Positions 16,034 through 24,189 of a DNA stretch of 34,016 nucleotides are shown here, one piece after another. Numbering within the stretch: position 1 is the stretch's first letter; every line of letters begins with the position of its first letter. Location of the stretch: positions 1-34,016 of the forward strand of contig NZ_JAKJSQ010000047.1 in assembly GCF_050337105.1 (NCBI RefSeq). The letters are read 5' to 3'. Made by a program: the position numbers and the translations under genes. This stretch comes from Aliivibrio_A kagoshimensis (GTDB taxonomy: Bacteria; Pseudomonadota; Gammaproteobacteria; Enterobacterales; Vibrionaceae). The notes beneath the pieces were generated by a model. The model was not told the origin of the DNA and searched no databases. It saw only the letters and a program-made list of their open reading frames with translations.

Positions 16034-16137
16034 AGTGGATGTCCTGTTTAACGGTAGAGAGGTTAACGATCAAATTCGAGCATGGACGGTACAGCTTTCG
16101 CTATAGAAGGTCAATCAAATAGAGGCATTTGCCCCGA

Positions 16138-16584
16138 TTAGTTTTGTGCTGCTAATTTGGCGCGAATGAAATCTTGATGATCCACATAAAGCAGTTCAGA
16201 GACCTTACGTATTACCGCGTCTTCTAATGGGTCAATAATGCCATCGGCATAGGCGACACTCCACATCGCTTTGATTAACTCATAACGTGTCTCGTGTTCG
16301 AGGGAGCGCAACTGAGAAGTAAAATCGTATAGAGAGATGGAGCGTTCTACTTTTGTTTTCGCTTGTTCAATTAAGGTGAGTATTTCAGGCTCCGGCAACT
16401 CTAAGAGTTTTTGCAGCAGTTCCACTTTGGCTTGGTGTTCGCTTGCTTCGACATCGGCGTCCGCTTTAGCCACTTCGCACAATAGAGCGGCCATCGCTAA
16501 ATTGAGATCTTGGGGTGAGGCGTGTCCACTGTCGTCACCTTCGTGCATGACTTGGCGTAGTAGAACTTTTAATTTATGAAACAT
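16138..16584 (-). CDS. TerB-like acidic helical protein
   Basis: This 148-residue, mostly helical, acidic protein matches the TerB-like/COG4103 pattern of two repeats with conserved acidic residues: LLCEVAKADADVEASEHQ in the first half and AMWSVAYADGIIDPLEDAVI in the second. Such residues bind divalent metal in TerB. A stand-alone copy like this, far from any ter cluster, is no evidence of tellurite resistance, and its role is unknown. A good GGAG SD precedes ATG 16584. It sits between dbpA and the AraC gene on the same strand, with gaps of 104 and 90 bp. Confidence 0.8.
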   Translation of the reverse strand: MFHKLKVLLRQVMHEGDDSGHASPQDLNLAMAALLCEVAKADADVEASEHQAKVELLQKLLELPEPEILTLIEQAKTKVERSISLYDFTSQLRSLEHETRYELIKAMWSVAYADGIIDPLEDAVIRKVSELLYVDHQDFIRAKLAAQN

Positions 16585-16674
16585 GGTGACTCCGAGATAA
16601 ACCGTGATAAATATAATATGGAACCGATTGAGGGAAATTTCAATGGTGCTTTCTATAGAGACAGTGAAAACGGG

Positions 16675-17514
16675 CTAAAGTGCAAAACGCTTTTTAAACT
16701 CTCTTGGATTCATCTGACTCCATTTTTTAAAGCGAGTACTAAAATTGGCTGAATTGGGATAACCCACCGCTTCAGAGATAATTTGAATCGGCCAGTCGGT
16801 GGTCGTCATCAATCGGCTGGCGTGCTCCATGCGCATTCGAGTAAGGTGTGCCATGGGAGAGTGACCTAAATAACGGCGACACAGGCGATGAAAATGCGGC
16901 TCAGAACATGGGTATAATTGAGCCAGTTCTGTTACTGACCAATCTCGATGAAGTTGTTTTTGACACAGTTGAAAAACCTGTTCCAGCTTTTGTAGAGGCT
17001 TGGGAACCGAGGTTGGCATTCGATAACTGATCATCAACGCGATCTGTTCGACGATTTTACTGCCGATCTCATTGCCCACAGGATAGGGAAGAGAGAGCGA
17101 TTGGATTAAGCAACGGATCGAGTCATTGAGCAGTGAGGCTGAGCGTGTGCTTGAGTAGTAGATTTTATCACTCACCAACTCACTCCATGAATGATGGGCT
17201 GCAAGAAACACCCAAGACATCTCCCAATAGTCGCCTTCAATACCAAACCCATTGGCATTCCCTGCAGGGACACAGATGACAGAGTCGGGCTCTAAGCTCC
17301 AACGTTCATCAGGAGTCTCTAACCACCCTTTACCGCTGCGCGTGAAAATAAGCATGTGCATATTGGGGTTACGTCTAAAGATGGTGAAATCTTCGTGGCA
17401 ACGTCCGATACCGCATTGCAATATGTGGTGGTGTTCTAGTGATAAAAGATGGGATTGATCAATCACATCCTGTTCGGTGGTTTCAGAGATATGAAAATAT
17501 TCAGGCCATTCCAT
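16675..17514 (-). CDS. AraC-family transcriptional regulator
   Basis: The 279-residue regulator has an N-terminal cupin-like ligand-binding domain (about 20-160; CHEDFTIFRRNPNMHMLIFT, then SVICVPAGNANGFGI). A C-terminal double helix-turn-helix follows (about 180-279; WSVTELAQLYPCSEPHFHRL, and SEAVGYPNSANFSTRFKKWS with the final NPREFKKRFA). The ligand is unknown. It is divergent from the MATE exporter with a 115-bp shared intergenic region, so control of that exporter is the simplest guess. Confidence 0.88.
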   Translation of the reverse strand: MEWPEYFHISETTEQDVIDQSHLLSLEHHHILQCGIGRCHEDFTIFRRNPNMHMLIFTRSGKGWLETPDERWSLEPDSVICVPAGNANGFGIEGDYWEMSWVFLAAHHSWSELVSDKIYYSSTRSASLLNDSIRCLIQSLSLPYPVGNEIGSKIVEQIALMISYRMPTSVPKPLQKLEQVFQLCQKQLHRDWSVTELAQLYPCSEPHFHRLCRRYLGHSPMAHLTRMRMEHASRLMTTTDWPIQIISEAVGYPNSANFSTRFKKWSQMNPREFKKRFAL

Positions 17515-17629
17515 AATAAACCCTAAAAAAGATAGTTTGGCAAAAGTTTATGACAGCCTAGCACAGTTCATATGAAGCGTTAGAGGATATGATCACTTTA
17601 TTAATCACTACCTTAAAGAGGAGAACATC

Positions 17630-19048
17630 ATGGTTACTTTAAAAACTGCAGCCGATAAGCACTTTTGGCAGAAAATGTGGAAAATTGCCTTTCCCGTTTC
17701 GTTGCAATCGATGATGTTTGCTCTGTTAGGTTTAGTGGATATTTTAATGGTCTCGCAACTCGGTGAAGAGGCGGTTGCTGCGGTAGGCGTGGGCAATAGA
17801 ATCTTCTTTTTTAATATTCTATTAATTGTTGGCGTGAGCGGAGCGGTTGGAGTATTAGCATCGCAATATTTTGGGGCTGGGCGCTTAGATGGCGTAAGAA
17901 AAACTTTGGCTCAGTCGTGGGTGCTAGCTGTGGTATTAACGATCCCATTTATGCTGCTTTACCTGTTTTTTCCAGAAGCCATCGTGCATTTTGTGAATGA
18001 CAATCCGGCCTATGTCGAGCATGCAACGGTTTATCTATTCATCACGGGTATTACACTGCTGACGCCGGCATTAGTGATCCCTCTTGAATCGGCACTGCGA
18101 TCAGTAGGTCATGCTAATTTACCCACCGTGATAGGGATGATGGCGGTACTGCTTAATGCTGGATTAAATGCATTGTTGATTTTTGGACTGTTTGGTTTTC
18201 CTGAACTTGGTGTGGTAGGCGCGGCATTAGGCACCAGTATTACAAGAGTTTCGCAAACCTTAGTGTTATTTGTTGTGGTGCGGATGAAGTATCGGTATAT
18301 TTTGCCGACAAAATCCGATTTTATTGCCGCCAATGTGCCTAAAGCGAGAAAGAAATATATCTCTGTGGCGTGGCCAATGGTGCTGCATGATGCGGGCTGG
18401 GCTGTGGGCATTTTGGTCTATAACCTGATCATTGGACGTCTCGGTGTTTCAGAGTTGGCGATCATCAGTTTGCTCTCTCCAATAGAAGGGGTGTTGATCT
18501 CTGCCTTTATCGGGTTTTCGGTTGCGACAACGACGATATTAGGTCATGAACTTGGGGCAGAAAACTATCAAAAAGCATGGTATCAGTCGTGGTGGTTACT
18601 TGGCTTTAGTGTTTCGTTAGCACTGTTGGTTGGCTTGCTATTTGCACTGTTTAACTCTCACATTACTCTCTTGCTGGAGAAGGCGAATGTACCCGATGTA
18701 GAGATGGCACTAAAGGTGGCATTAATCATCGGCTTTGGACTGAGTTTGAAAGTGTTCAATATGGTGGGCGTTATCGGCATTCTTCGCAGCGGTGGCGATA
18801 TTAAGTACGGTATTTTCATTGATCTGTTTGCTCAGTGGTTTGTGGGTATTCCGCTGGCGTTTATTACCGGGTTAATACTGGGTTGGCCACTGCACTGGGT
18901 AATGCTGATGATATTGACGGAAGAGGTAGTGAAAGTGGGCTTAACGACCCAACGGATCTCAATCAAGCGTTGGTTAAATAATTTAGTGAAAGATGATGAG
19001 GAAGACGTTGAGGTTGGCGTAGTAGCAACGGCGCACATGTCCGCTTAA
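17630..19048 (+). CDS. MATE-family multidrug/cation efflux transporter
   Basis: The 472-residue protein has about 12 TM helices in two similar halves. MATE signatures include FPVSLQSMMFALLGLVDILM near the N-terminus, GAVGVLASQYFGAGRLD in the first half and ATTTILGHELGAENYQKAW in the matching place of the second half. These transporters expel drugs or other compounds using Na+ or H+ gradients; the substrate and coupling ion cannot be read here. A strong SD (AAAGAGGAG) precedes ATG 17630. Its promoter region is shared with the divergent AraC regulator. Confidence 0.9.
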   Translation: MVTLKTAADKHFWQKMWKIAFPVSLQSMMFALLGLVDILMVSQLGEEAVAAVGVGNRIFFFNILLIVGVSGAVGVLASQYFGAGRLDGVRKTLAQSWVLAVVLTIPFMLLYLFFPEAIVHFVNDNPAYVEHATVYLFITGITLLTPALVIPLESALRSVGHANLPTVIGMMAVLLNAGLNALLIFGLFGFPELGVVGAALGTSITRVSQTLVLFVVVRMKYRYILPTKSDFIAANVPKARKKYISVAWPMVLHDAGWAVGILVYNLIIGRLGVSELAIISLLSPIEGVLISAFIGFSVATTTILGHELGAENYQKAWYQSWWLLGFSVSLALLVGLLFALFNSHITLLLEKANVPDVEMALKVALIIGFGLSLKVFNMVGVIGILRSGGDIKYGIFIDLFAQWFVGIPLAFITGLILGWPLHWVMLMILTEEVVKVGLTTQRISIKRWLNNLVKDDEEDVEVGVVATAHMSA

Positions 19049-19094
19049 TGGCGATAATTCCTCAATAAGTCGCCAACACTCATCAAATAAAACT

Positions 19095-19130
19095 CCATAA
19101 AAGCCTGACCATAGTGTTGGGCTTTTATGG
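19095..19130. other. Perfect 11-bp inverted repeat between the MATE gene and hrpA
   Basis: CCATAAAAGCC (19095-19105) pairs with GGCTTTTATGG (19120-19130) over a 14-nt loop. It lies after the exporter gene and may act as its terminator, although no T-run follows. The right arm leads directly into TGGTAGAAT (19128-19136), an extended -10-like element that could serve hrpA. Confidence 0.5.
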
Positions 19131-19194
19131 TAGAATGCTGCGAAATTCTGTTGGGCATTACCAACCATATCATTAGATTCATTCAGGAAATATT

Positions 19195-22100
19195 TTGAGT
19201 CAGCCAAATCAAAATTCAGTATCGACACTTAAATCCGCGCTTAAAGATTGTATGATCCGCGATCGCTTTCGTTTTAGCAAACGTATTCATGCTGCGGCAA
19301 AAATCAAAAATGATGCCTCTAAACATGCCGCGTTTGATGCCATTGCGTTGGGTATGGCTAAATCGATGCAGGTGGCGCATCTTCGTGAGATTGACCGACC
19401 AAAAATCACTTATCCCGACCTGCCTGTTAGCCAGAGAAGAGATGATATTGCTGAGGCGATAGCCAATAACCAAGTGGTCATCATTGCCGGCGAAACAGGT
19501 TCTGGTAAAACGACGCAGTTGCCTAAGATCTGTATGGAGCTTGGCCGTGGCAAGTTCGGAATGATTGGCCATACTCAGCCTAGGCGATTAGCCGCGCGAA
19601 CAGTAGCTGCTCGTATCGCAGAAGAACTGGAATCACAGGTCGGCGGTTACATCGGATATAAAGTTCGATTTAACGATCAGGTCTCTGACAAAAGCCAAGT
19701 AAAATTGATGACTGACGGTATTTTACTGGCAGAAATTCAAAATGACCGATATCTGAATCAGTACGACACCATTATTATCGATGAAGCGCACGAACGCAGT
19801 TTGAACATTGATTTTATCATGGGATATTTGCGTGAGTTATTGCCTAAACGACCTGATCTTAAAGTCATTATTACCTCTGCAACCATTGATCCTGAACGCT
19901 TTTCTAACCACTTTAATAAAGCACCCATCATCGAAGTCTCGGGACGCACTTATCCGGTAGAAACTCGTTATCGCCCGCTTTATGAAGATGGAGACGACAG
20001 TGAGCGTGATCAGCTGCAAGGTATCTTTGATGCGGTTGATGAGCTGTGTGATGAAGGGTTGGGTGATATCTTAATCTTCATGAACGGCGAGCGTGAAATT
20101 CGGGATACGGCTGATGCCTTGACCAAACGTAAAATACGAGACACTGAAGTGGTGCCTTTGTATGCCCGTCTGTCGTCGGCTGAGCAAAATCGGGTATTCC
20201 AATCCCATGTGGGTCGACGTATTGTCCTGTCGACCAACGTGGCTGAAACCTCATTAACGGTTCCGGGCATTCGATATGTCATTGACCCGGGTACCGCAAG
20301 AATAAGTCGCTATAGCTACCGAACCAAAGTGCAGCGTCTACCGATTGAAGCGGTTTCTCAAGCCAGTGCCAATCAACGAAAAGGGCGTTGTGGTCGTGTT
20401 GCTGAAGGTATCTGTATTCGCCTCTACTCTGAAGAGGATTTTTTAGGGCGTCCTGAGTTTACCGACCCCGAAATATTACGAACCAACTTGGCATCGGTTA
20501 TTCTGCAGATGACATCCATAGGGTTAGGTGATATTCAAGCCTTCCCATTTGTAGAGGCACCGGACAACCGTAACATTCAAGATGGCGTTAGACTACTTGA
20601 AGAACTGGGCGCATTTAATGCACAAGCCAGCGATCCGAAAAAACGCTTAACTAAAATGGGGCGTCAGCTTGCCCGTTTACCGATCGACCCTCGTCTGGCC
20701 CGTATGGTACTAGAAGCGCCAAAGCTGGGCTGTTTGAAAGAGGTGATGGTGATCGCGTCAGCACTCTCCATTCAAGATCCTCGTGAACGCCCATCGGATA
20801 AACAGCAAGCGTCAGATGAGAAACATAAACGCTTCCATGATAAAGAGTCCGACTTTTTAGCTTTTGTGAACATGTGGAGCTACCTCAAAGAGCAGCAAGC
20901 CGATCTCACTGGTAACCAGTTTAGAAAACAGTGTAAAAAAGATTTCTTGAACTACCTGCGTGTGCGTGAATGGCAAGATGTTTACTTTCAAGTTAGCCAA
21001 GTGATGAAAGAGCTGGATGTCAAGATCAATGAGCAAGAGGGCAATTATCAGTCTATTCATACTGCGCTTCTATCGGGAATGCTCTCTCACATTGGTTTGA
21101 AAGATCAAGAAAAGAACGAGTATCAAGGTGCTCGTAATGCACGATTTGGTATCTTCCCTGGTTCTGGTTTGTTTAAAAAACAGCCGAAATGGGTCATGGT
21201 GGCTGAGCTGGTTGAAACCTCTAAGTTGTGGGGGCGAATTGCCGCTAAGATTCAACCAGAATGGATAGAACCACTGGCACCACACTTGATTAAACGCAGT
21301 TACAGCGAACCCCATTGGGAGAAAAAATCTGCCGCGGTAATGGCCTATGAAAAGGTGATGATTTATGGCATTCCGATTGTGGCTAAACGAAAAATCAATT
21401 ACGGCGCAATTGATGTTCCAGTTTGTCGTGAAATCTTCATTCGTTCAGCTTTAGTTGAAGGGGATTGGGACAATCGCCATGCTTTCTTTAAACAGAATCA
21501 AAAACTGCTACAAGAAGTTGAAGATCTGGAGCACAAATCTCGTCGTCGAGATATTTTGATTGATGATGATGAATTAGCCGAGTTTTACGACCAACGGGTC
21601 AGCACGGAAGTGGTTTCTGGACGACACTTTGACAGTTGGTGGAAAAAAGCCGGTGCTAGCAACCCTGATCAACTTAGCTTTGAAAAAGAGATGCTGTTTC
21701 GTGGTGATGCTAGCCATATTACTGATCTTGATTACCCTAATTTTTGGCACCAAGATGGCTTGAAGCTTAAATTGAGCTATCAGTTTGAGCCGGGTCAGGA
21801 TAGTGACGGCGTAACTGTTCATATTCCTCTGCCTATCTTGAACCAAGTGGAGACAAATGGGTTTGATTGGCAGATCCCTGGCCTGAGACAAGAGTTAATC
21901 ATCAGCTTGATAAAAGCGTTGCCAAAACCGGTAAGGCGAAACTTTGTGCCGGCACCAAACTATGCCGATGCATTTTTAGCACGCTGTACACCATTAGAGA
22001 TGCCACTGCTTGATGCGTTGGAAAAAGAGCTGCGTAGAATGACTGGCTTTGAAGTGTTAAGAGAAGATTGGAAATTAGAACAGGTCCCTGATCACCTTAA

Positions 22101-23088
22101 AGTCACCTATCGAGTGGTTGATCATCGTAACCGCAAACTCCAAGAGAGCAAAAACTTATATGATCTCAAAGAGGGGCTCAAAGAGAAGGTGCAGCAGACA
22201 CTTTCTCAAGTTGCTGATGATGACATTGAGCAGAAAGGGTTAAAAACCTGGAGCTTTGGTGAATTGCCTGAGTTATACAAACAGAAACGTGGAGGCTTTG
22301 AAGTCAAAGCGTATCCGGCACTGGTTGATAATAAAGACAGTGTTGAAATTAAGCTGTTTGAAACGCCGGAAGAGCAAATAACGGCGATGCGTTCAGGGCA
22401 GAGAAGGTTAATTTTACTCAACGTGCCTTCACCGATAAAATATCTGCATTCTAACCTACCTAATAAATCAAAATTGGGTCTCTATTTTAATCCTTACGGT
22501 CGAGTGTTGGATCTGATTGATGATTGTATCGGATGTGGTATCGACAAGTTGGTTGAAGAGAGAGGGGGAATGGTGCGTGAACCTGAAAAATTTGAAGCGC
22601 TCAAAGAGCACGTTCGCGCTGAGTTAGGTGATACTGTCGTTGAAGTGGCTAAACAGGTTGAAGCGATTTTAACTACCGCTTTCACCATTAATAAGAAGTT
22701 GAAAGGTCGAGTGGATTTGAGCATGGCATTTGCCTTGTCAGACATTAAAGCCCAGATCGACAGTTTGATATTCAAAGGGTTTGCCACTGAGTGCGGATGG
22801 TCAAGACTTGCCGACATTCACCGCTATATGAAGGCAATTGAGCGCCGAATGGAGAAATTGCCACTCGATCCTAATAAAGACAGGGTTCAGCTGTTAAAGG
22901 TAGAGTCGGTAGTGAAAGAGTACAAAGAGCTGCTTAATAAAATTCCAAAAGGACAACCAGTACCAGAAAAGATAAAAGAAATCAGATGGATGCTTGAAGA
23001 GTTGAGAGTCAGTTTCTTTGCTCAGCAGCTAGGAACCCCGTATCCGATATCGGATAAACGCATTAAAAATATTATTTCCGATTTTTAG
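19195..23088 (+). CDS. hrpA: ATP-dependent RNA helicase HrpA (DEAH box)
   Basis: The 1297-residue product matches HrpA length. Residues 99-106 GETGSGKT form Walker A and 196-199 DEAH the B motif (IIIDEAHERSLNIDF). TSATIDPERFS, STNVAETSLTVPGIRYV and SQASANQRKGRCGRVAEG are helicase motifs III, V and VI. The helicase-associated and OB-fold regions follow (about 460-750), then the long HrpA-specific C-terminal part. HrpA processes structured mRNA and was reported to rescue stalled or collided ribosomes in E. coli. The start is TTG at 19195 with AGGAA seven to eight bases upstream; the N-terminus KDCMIRDRFRFSKRIH fits the family. Confidence 0.96.
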   Translation: MSQPNQNSVSTLKSALKDCMIRDRFRFSKRIHAAAKIKNDASKHAAFDAIALGMAKSMQVAHLREIDRPKITYPDLPVSQRRDDIAEAIANNQVVIIAGETGSGKTTQLPKICMELGRGKFGMIGHTQPRRLAARTVAARIAEELESQVGGYIGYKVRFNDQVSDKSQVKLMTDGILLAEIQNDRYLNQYDTIIIDEAHERSLNIDFIMGYLRELLPKRPDLKVIITSATIDPERFSNHFNKAPIIEVSGRTYPVETRYRPLYEDGDDSERDQLQGIFDAVDELCDEGLGDILIFMNGEREIRDTADALTKRKIRDTEVVPLYARLSSAEQNRVFQSHVGRRIVLSTNVAETSLTVPGIRYVIDPGTARISRYSYRTKVQRLPIEAVSQASANQRKGRCGRVAEGICIRLYSEEDFLGRPEFTDPEILRTNLASVILQMTSIGLGDIQAFPFVEAPDNRNIQDGVRLLEELGAFNAQASDPKKRLTKMGRQLARLPIDPRLARMVLEAPKLGCLKEVMVIASALSIQDPRERPSDKQQASDEKHKRFHDKESDFLAFVNMWSYLKEQQADLTGNQFRKQCKKDFLNYLRVREWQDVYFQVSQVMKELDVKINEQEGNYQSIHTALLSGMLSHIGLKDQEKNEYQGARNARFGIFPGSGLFKKQPKWVMVAELVETSKLWGRIAAKIQPEWIEPLAPHLIKRSYSEPHWEKKSAAVMAYEKVMIYGIPIVAKRKINYGAIDVPVCREIFIRSALVEGDWDNRHAFFKQNQKLLQEVEDLEHKSRRRDILIDDDELAEFYDQRVSTEVVSGRHFDSWWKKAGASNPDQLSFEKEMLFRGDASHITDLDYPNFWHQDGLKLKLSYQFEPGQDSDGVTVHIPLPILNQVETNGFDWQIPGLRQELIISLIKALPKPVRRNFVPAPNYADAFLARCTPLEMPLLDALEKELRRMTGFEVLREDWKLEQVPDHLKVTYRVVDHRNRKLQESKNLYDLKEGLKEKVQQTLSQVADDDIEQKGLKTWSFGELPELYKQKRGGFEVKAYPALVDNKDSVEIKLFETPEEQITAMRSGQRRLILLNVPSPIKYLHSNLPNKSKLGLYFNPYGRVLDLIDDCIGCGIDKLVEERGGMVREPEKFEALKEHVRAELGDTVVEVAKQVEAILTTAFTINKKLKGRVDLSMAFALSDIKAQIDSLIFKGFATECGWSRLADIHRYMKAIERRMEKLPLDPNKDRVQLLKVESVVKEYKELLNKIPKGQPVPEKIKEIRWMLEELRVSFFAQQLGTPYPISDKRIKNIISDF

Positions 23089-23143
23089 CCGTTTACTGTA
23101 TAACTGCCGGCATAAATTTTGCATTAATAGTCTTAACGAGTGA

Positions 23144-23159
23144 GTGCCTATACAGGCAC
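23144..23159 (+). promoter_or_regulatory. Small hairpin in the leader of the barrel-protein gene
   Basis: GTGCCT-ATAC-AGGCAC forms a perfect 6-bp stem with a tetraloop, 34 bases before the start codon. It may be a 5' UTR structure affecting stability or regulation, or an operator. Nothing else supports either role. Confidence 0.35.
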
Positions 23160-23193
23160 CACCGAATCTCTTACGATTAAGAAGGAAAGAGCG

Positions 23194-23691
23194 ATGAAAA
23201 AAACACTTTTGGCGTTGGCACTGATGAGTGTAGCAACAACGGCTGCTGCCGATTCTTTGATTTATGGCGGTGTTCAAGTCGGTTCTGCAGAATATGACTT
23301 TACCACCAAAAAAGAAGACTCAACGGTTTATGGTGCCCACATCGGCACGGGTATTCTTCCGTTCATCGGTGTAGAAGGTGGGTTTTGGAATCTAGGCTCA
23401 TACACTGTTGGTGCACAAGAAGTGGATGTGACATCAGTATACGCGGCACTGAAACCAAGTATCGATTTCGGTCCATTTCATGTATATGGTAAAGCGGGTG
23501 TTCACCGTTGGGCTGCGGACTATAAAGGTTTTAGCAAAACTAGCGACGATGACTTTGATGCTTATTACGGCGTCGGTGTTGAATACTCATTAATTCCTAT
23601 GCTGACATTGGGTGTTGGCTATAACAATTTTTCAGTCGATGATCAGAATATTGACTTTATTGCATTGAGTGCGACCATTCATTTCTTATAA
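23194..23691 (+). CDS. Small outer-membrane beta-barrel protein
   Basis: The 165-residue precursor has a classic signal peptide (MKKTLLALALMSVATTAAA, cleavage before DSLIYG). Alternating strands rich in Gly and aromatic residues follow, ending in a Phe-containing C-terminus (SATIHFL). The pattern and size suggest an eight-stranded barrel of the OmpA-like/OmpX-like porin superfamily. Start choice: ATG at 23194, preceded by AAGGAAAG; an upstream in-frame GTG at 23140 has no SD and would spoil the signal peptide. It is monocistronic, with its own terminator. Specific function unknown. Confidence 0.83.
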   Translation: MKKTLLALALMSVATTAAADSLIYGGVQVGSAEYDFTTKKEDSTVYGAHIGTGILPFIGVEGGFWNLGSYTVGAQEVDVTSVYAALKPSIDFGPFHVYGKAGVHRWAADYKGFSKTSDDDFDAYYGVGVEYSLIPMLTLGVGYNNFSVDDQNIDFIALSATIHFL

Positions 23692-23709
23692 TGAAACCTC
23701 TTGAATATT

Positions 23710-23739
23710 AAAATGCGCCTGTTTAGGCGCATTTTTTTT
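23710..23739 (+). terminator. Terminator after the barrel-protein gene
   Basis: AAAATGCGCC (23710-23719) pairs with GGCGCATTTT (23726-23735) over a 6-nt loop, followed by T's to 23739. Confidence 0.93.
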
Positions 23740-24189
23740 GGTAACGCTAAAAGGATTGATCATAAAATAGACAGTTAATATTTACTTATAAATAATCCGT
23801 TATATTAATAAATGATTGAAGCAATCAATATAATTAATACTATCAAAGGTATAGTTAATAATTAACCTCGCCCTCTATAAGCACTTACAAAACGCATGGT
23901 TTATTTTGTTATTATTATCAGTACAATTTGTGAAATGGTATTCATATGTAATAAAAATGAAATATTCTAGTTGTTTTTGTTTTTAAAGTTAATTAACAAT
24001 ATCAACAGCAATAGAACTAATGGTTTTAATGCACATATTGGAATGATTGTTTGAGTATTATAAAATAAATATTGATATGGGATAACATTTTTATTTACTA
24101 CATAATTAAAATAAAATGAATACATTGCTGTATTTAAATACACGTGTGAGTTTATATAAAAAATAATATTTATAAGGTTAGGTTTAAGG
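23740..24189. other. AT-rich intergenic region upstream of the chemoreceptor
   Basis: This 450-bp spacer is markedly more AT-rich than its surroundings. I find no convincing gene, tRNA or flagellar sigma-28 promoter. The only clear short structure is TGATTG-AAG-CAATCA at 23813-23827, a 6-bp inverted repeat that could be an operator. Long AT-rich upstream regions of this kind are typical targets of H-NS or other nucleoid proteins; that is inference. Confidence 0.5.

Noticed and set aside
16138..16584. Tellurite resistance gene
   Set aside because: TerB-like domains are widespread. No terC, terD, terZ or terA genes are near, so the resistance label is not justified.
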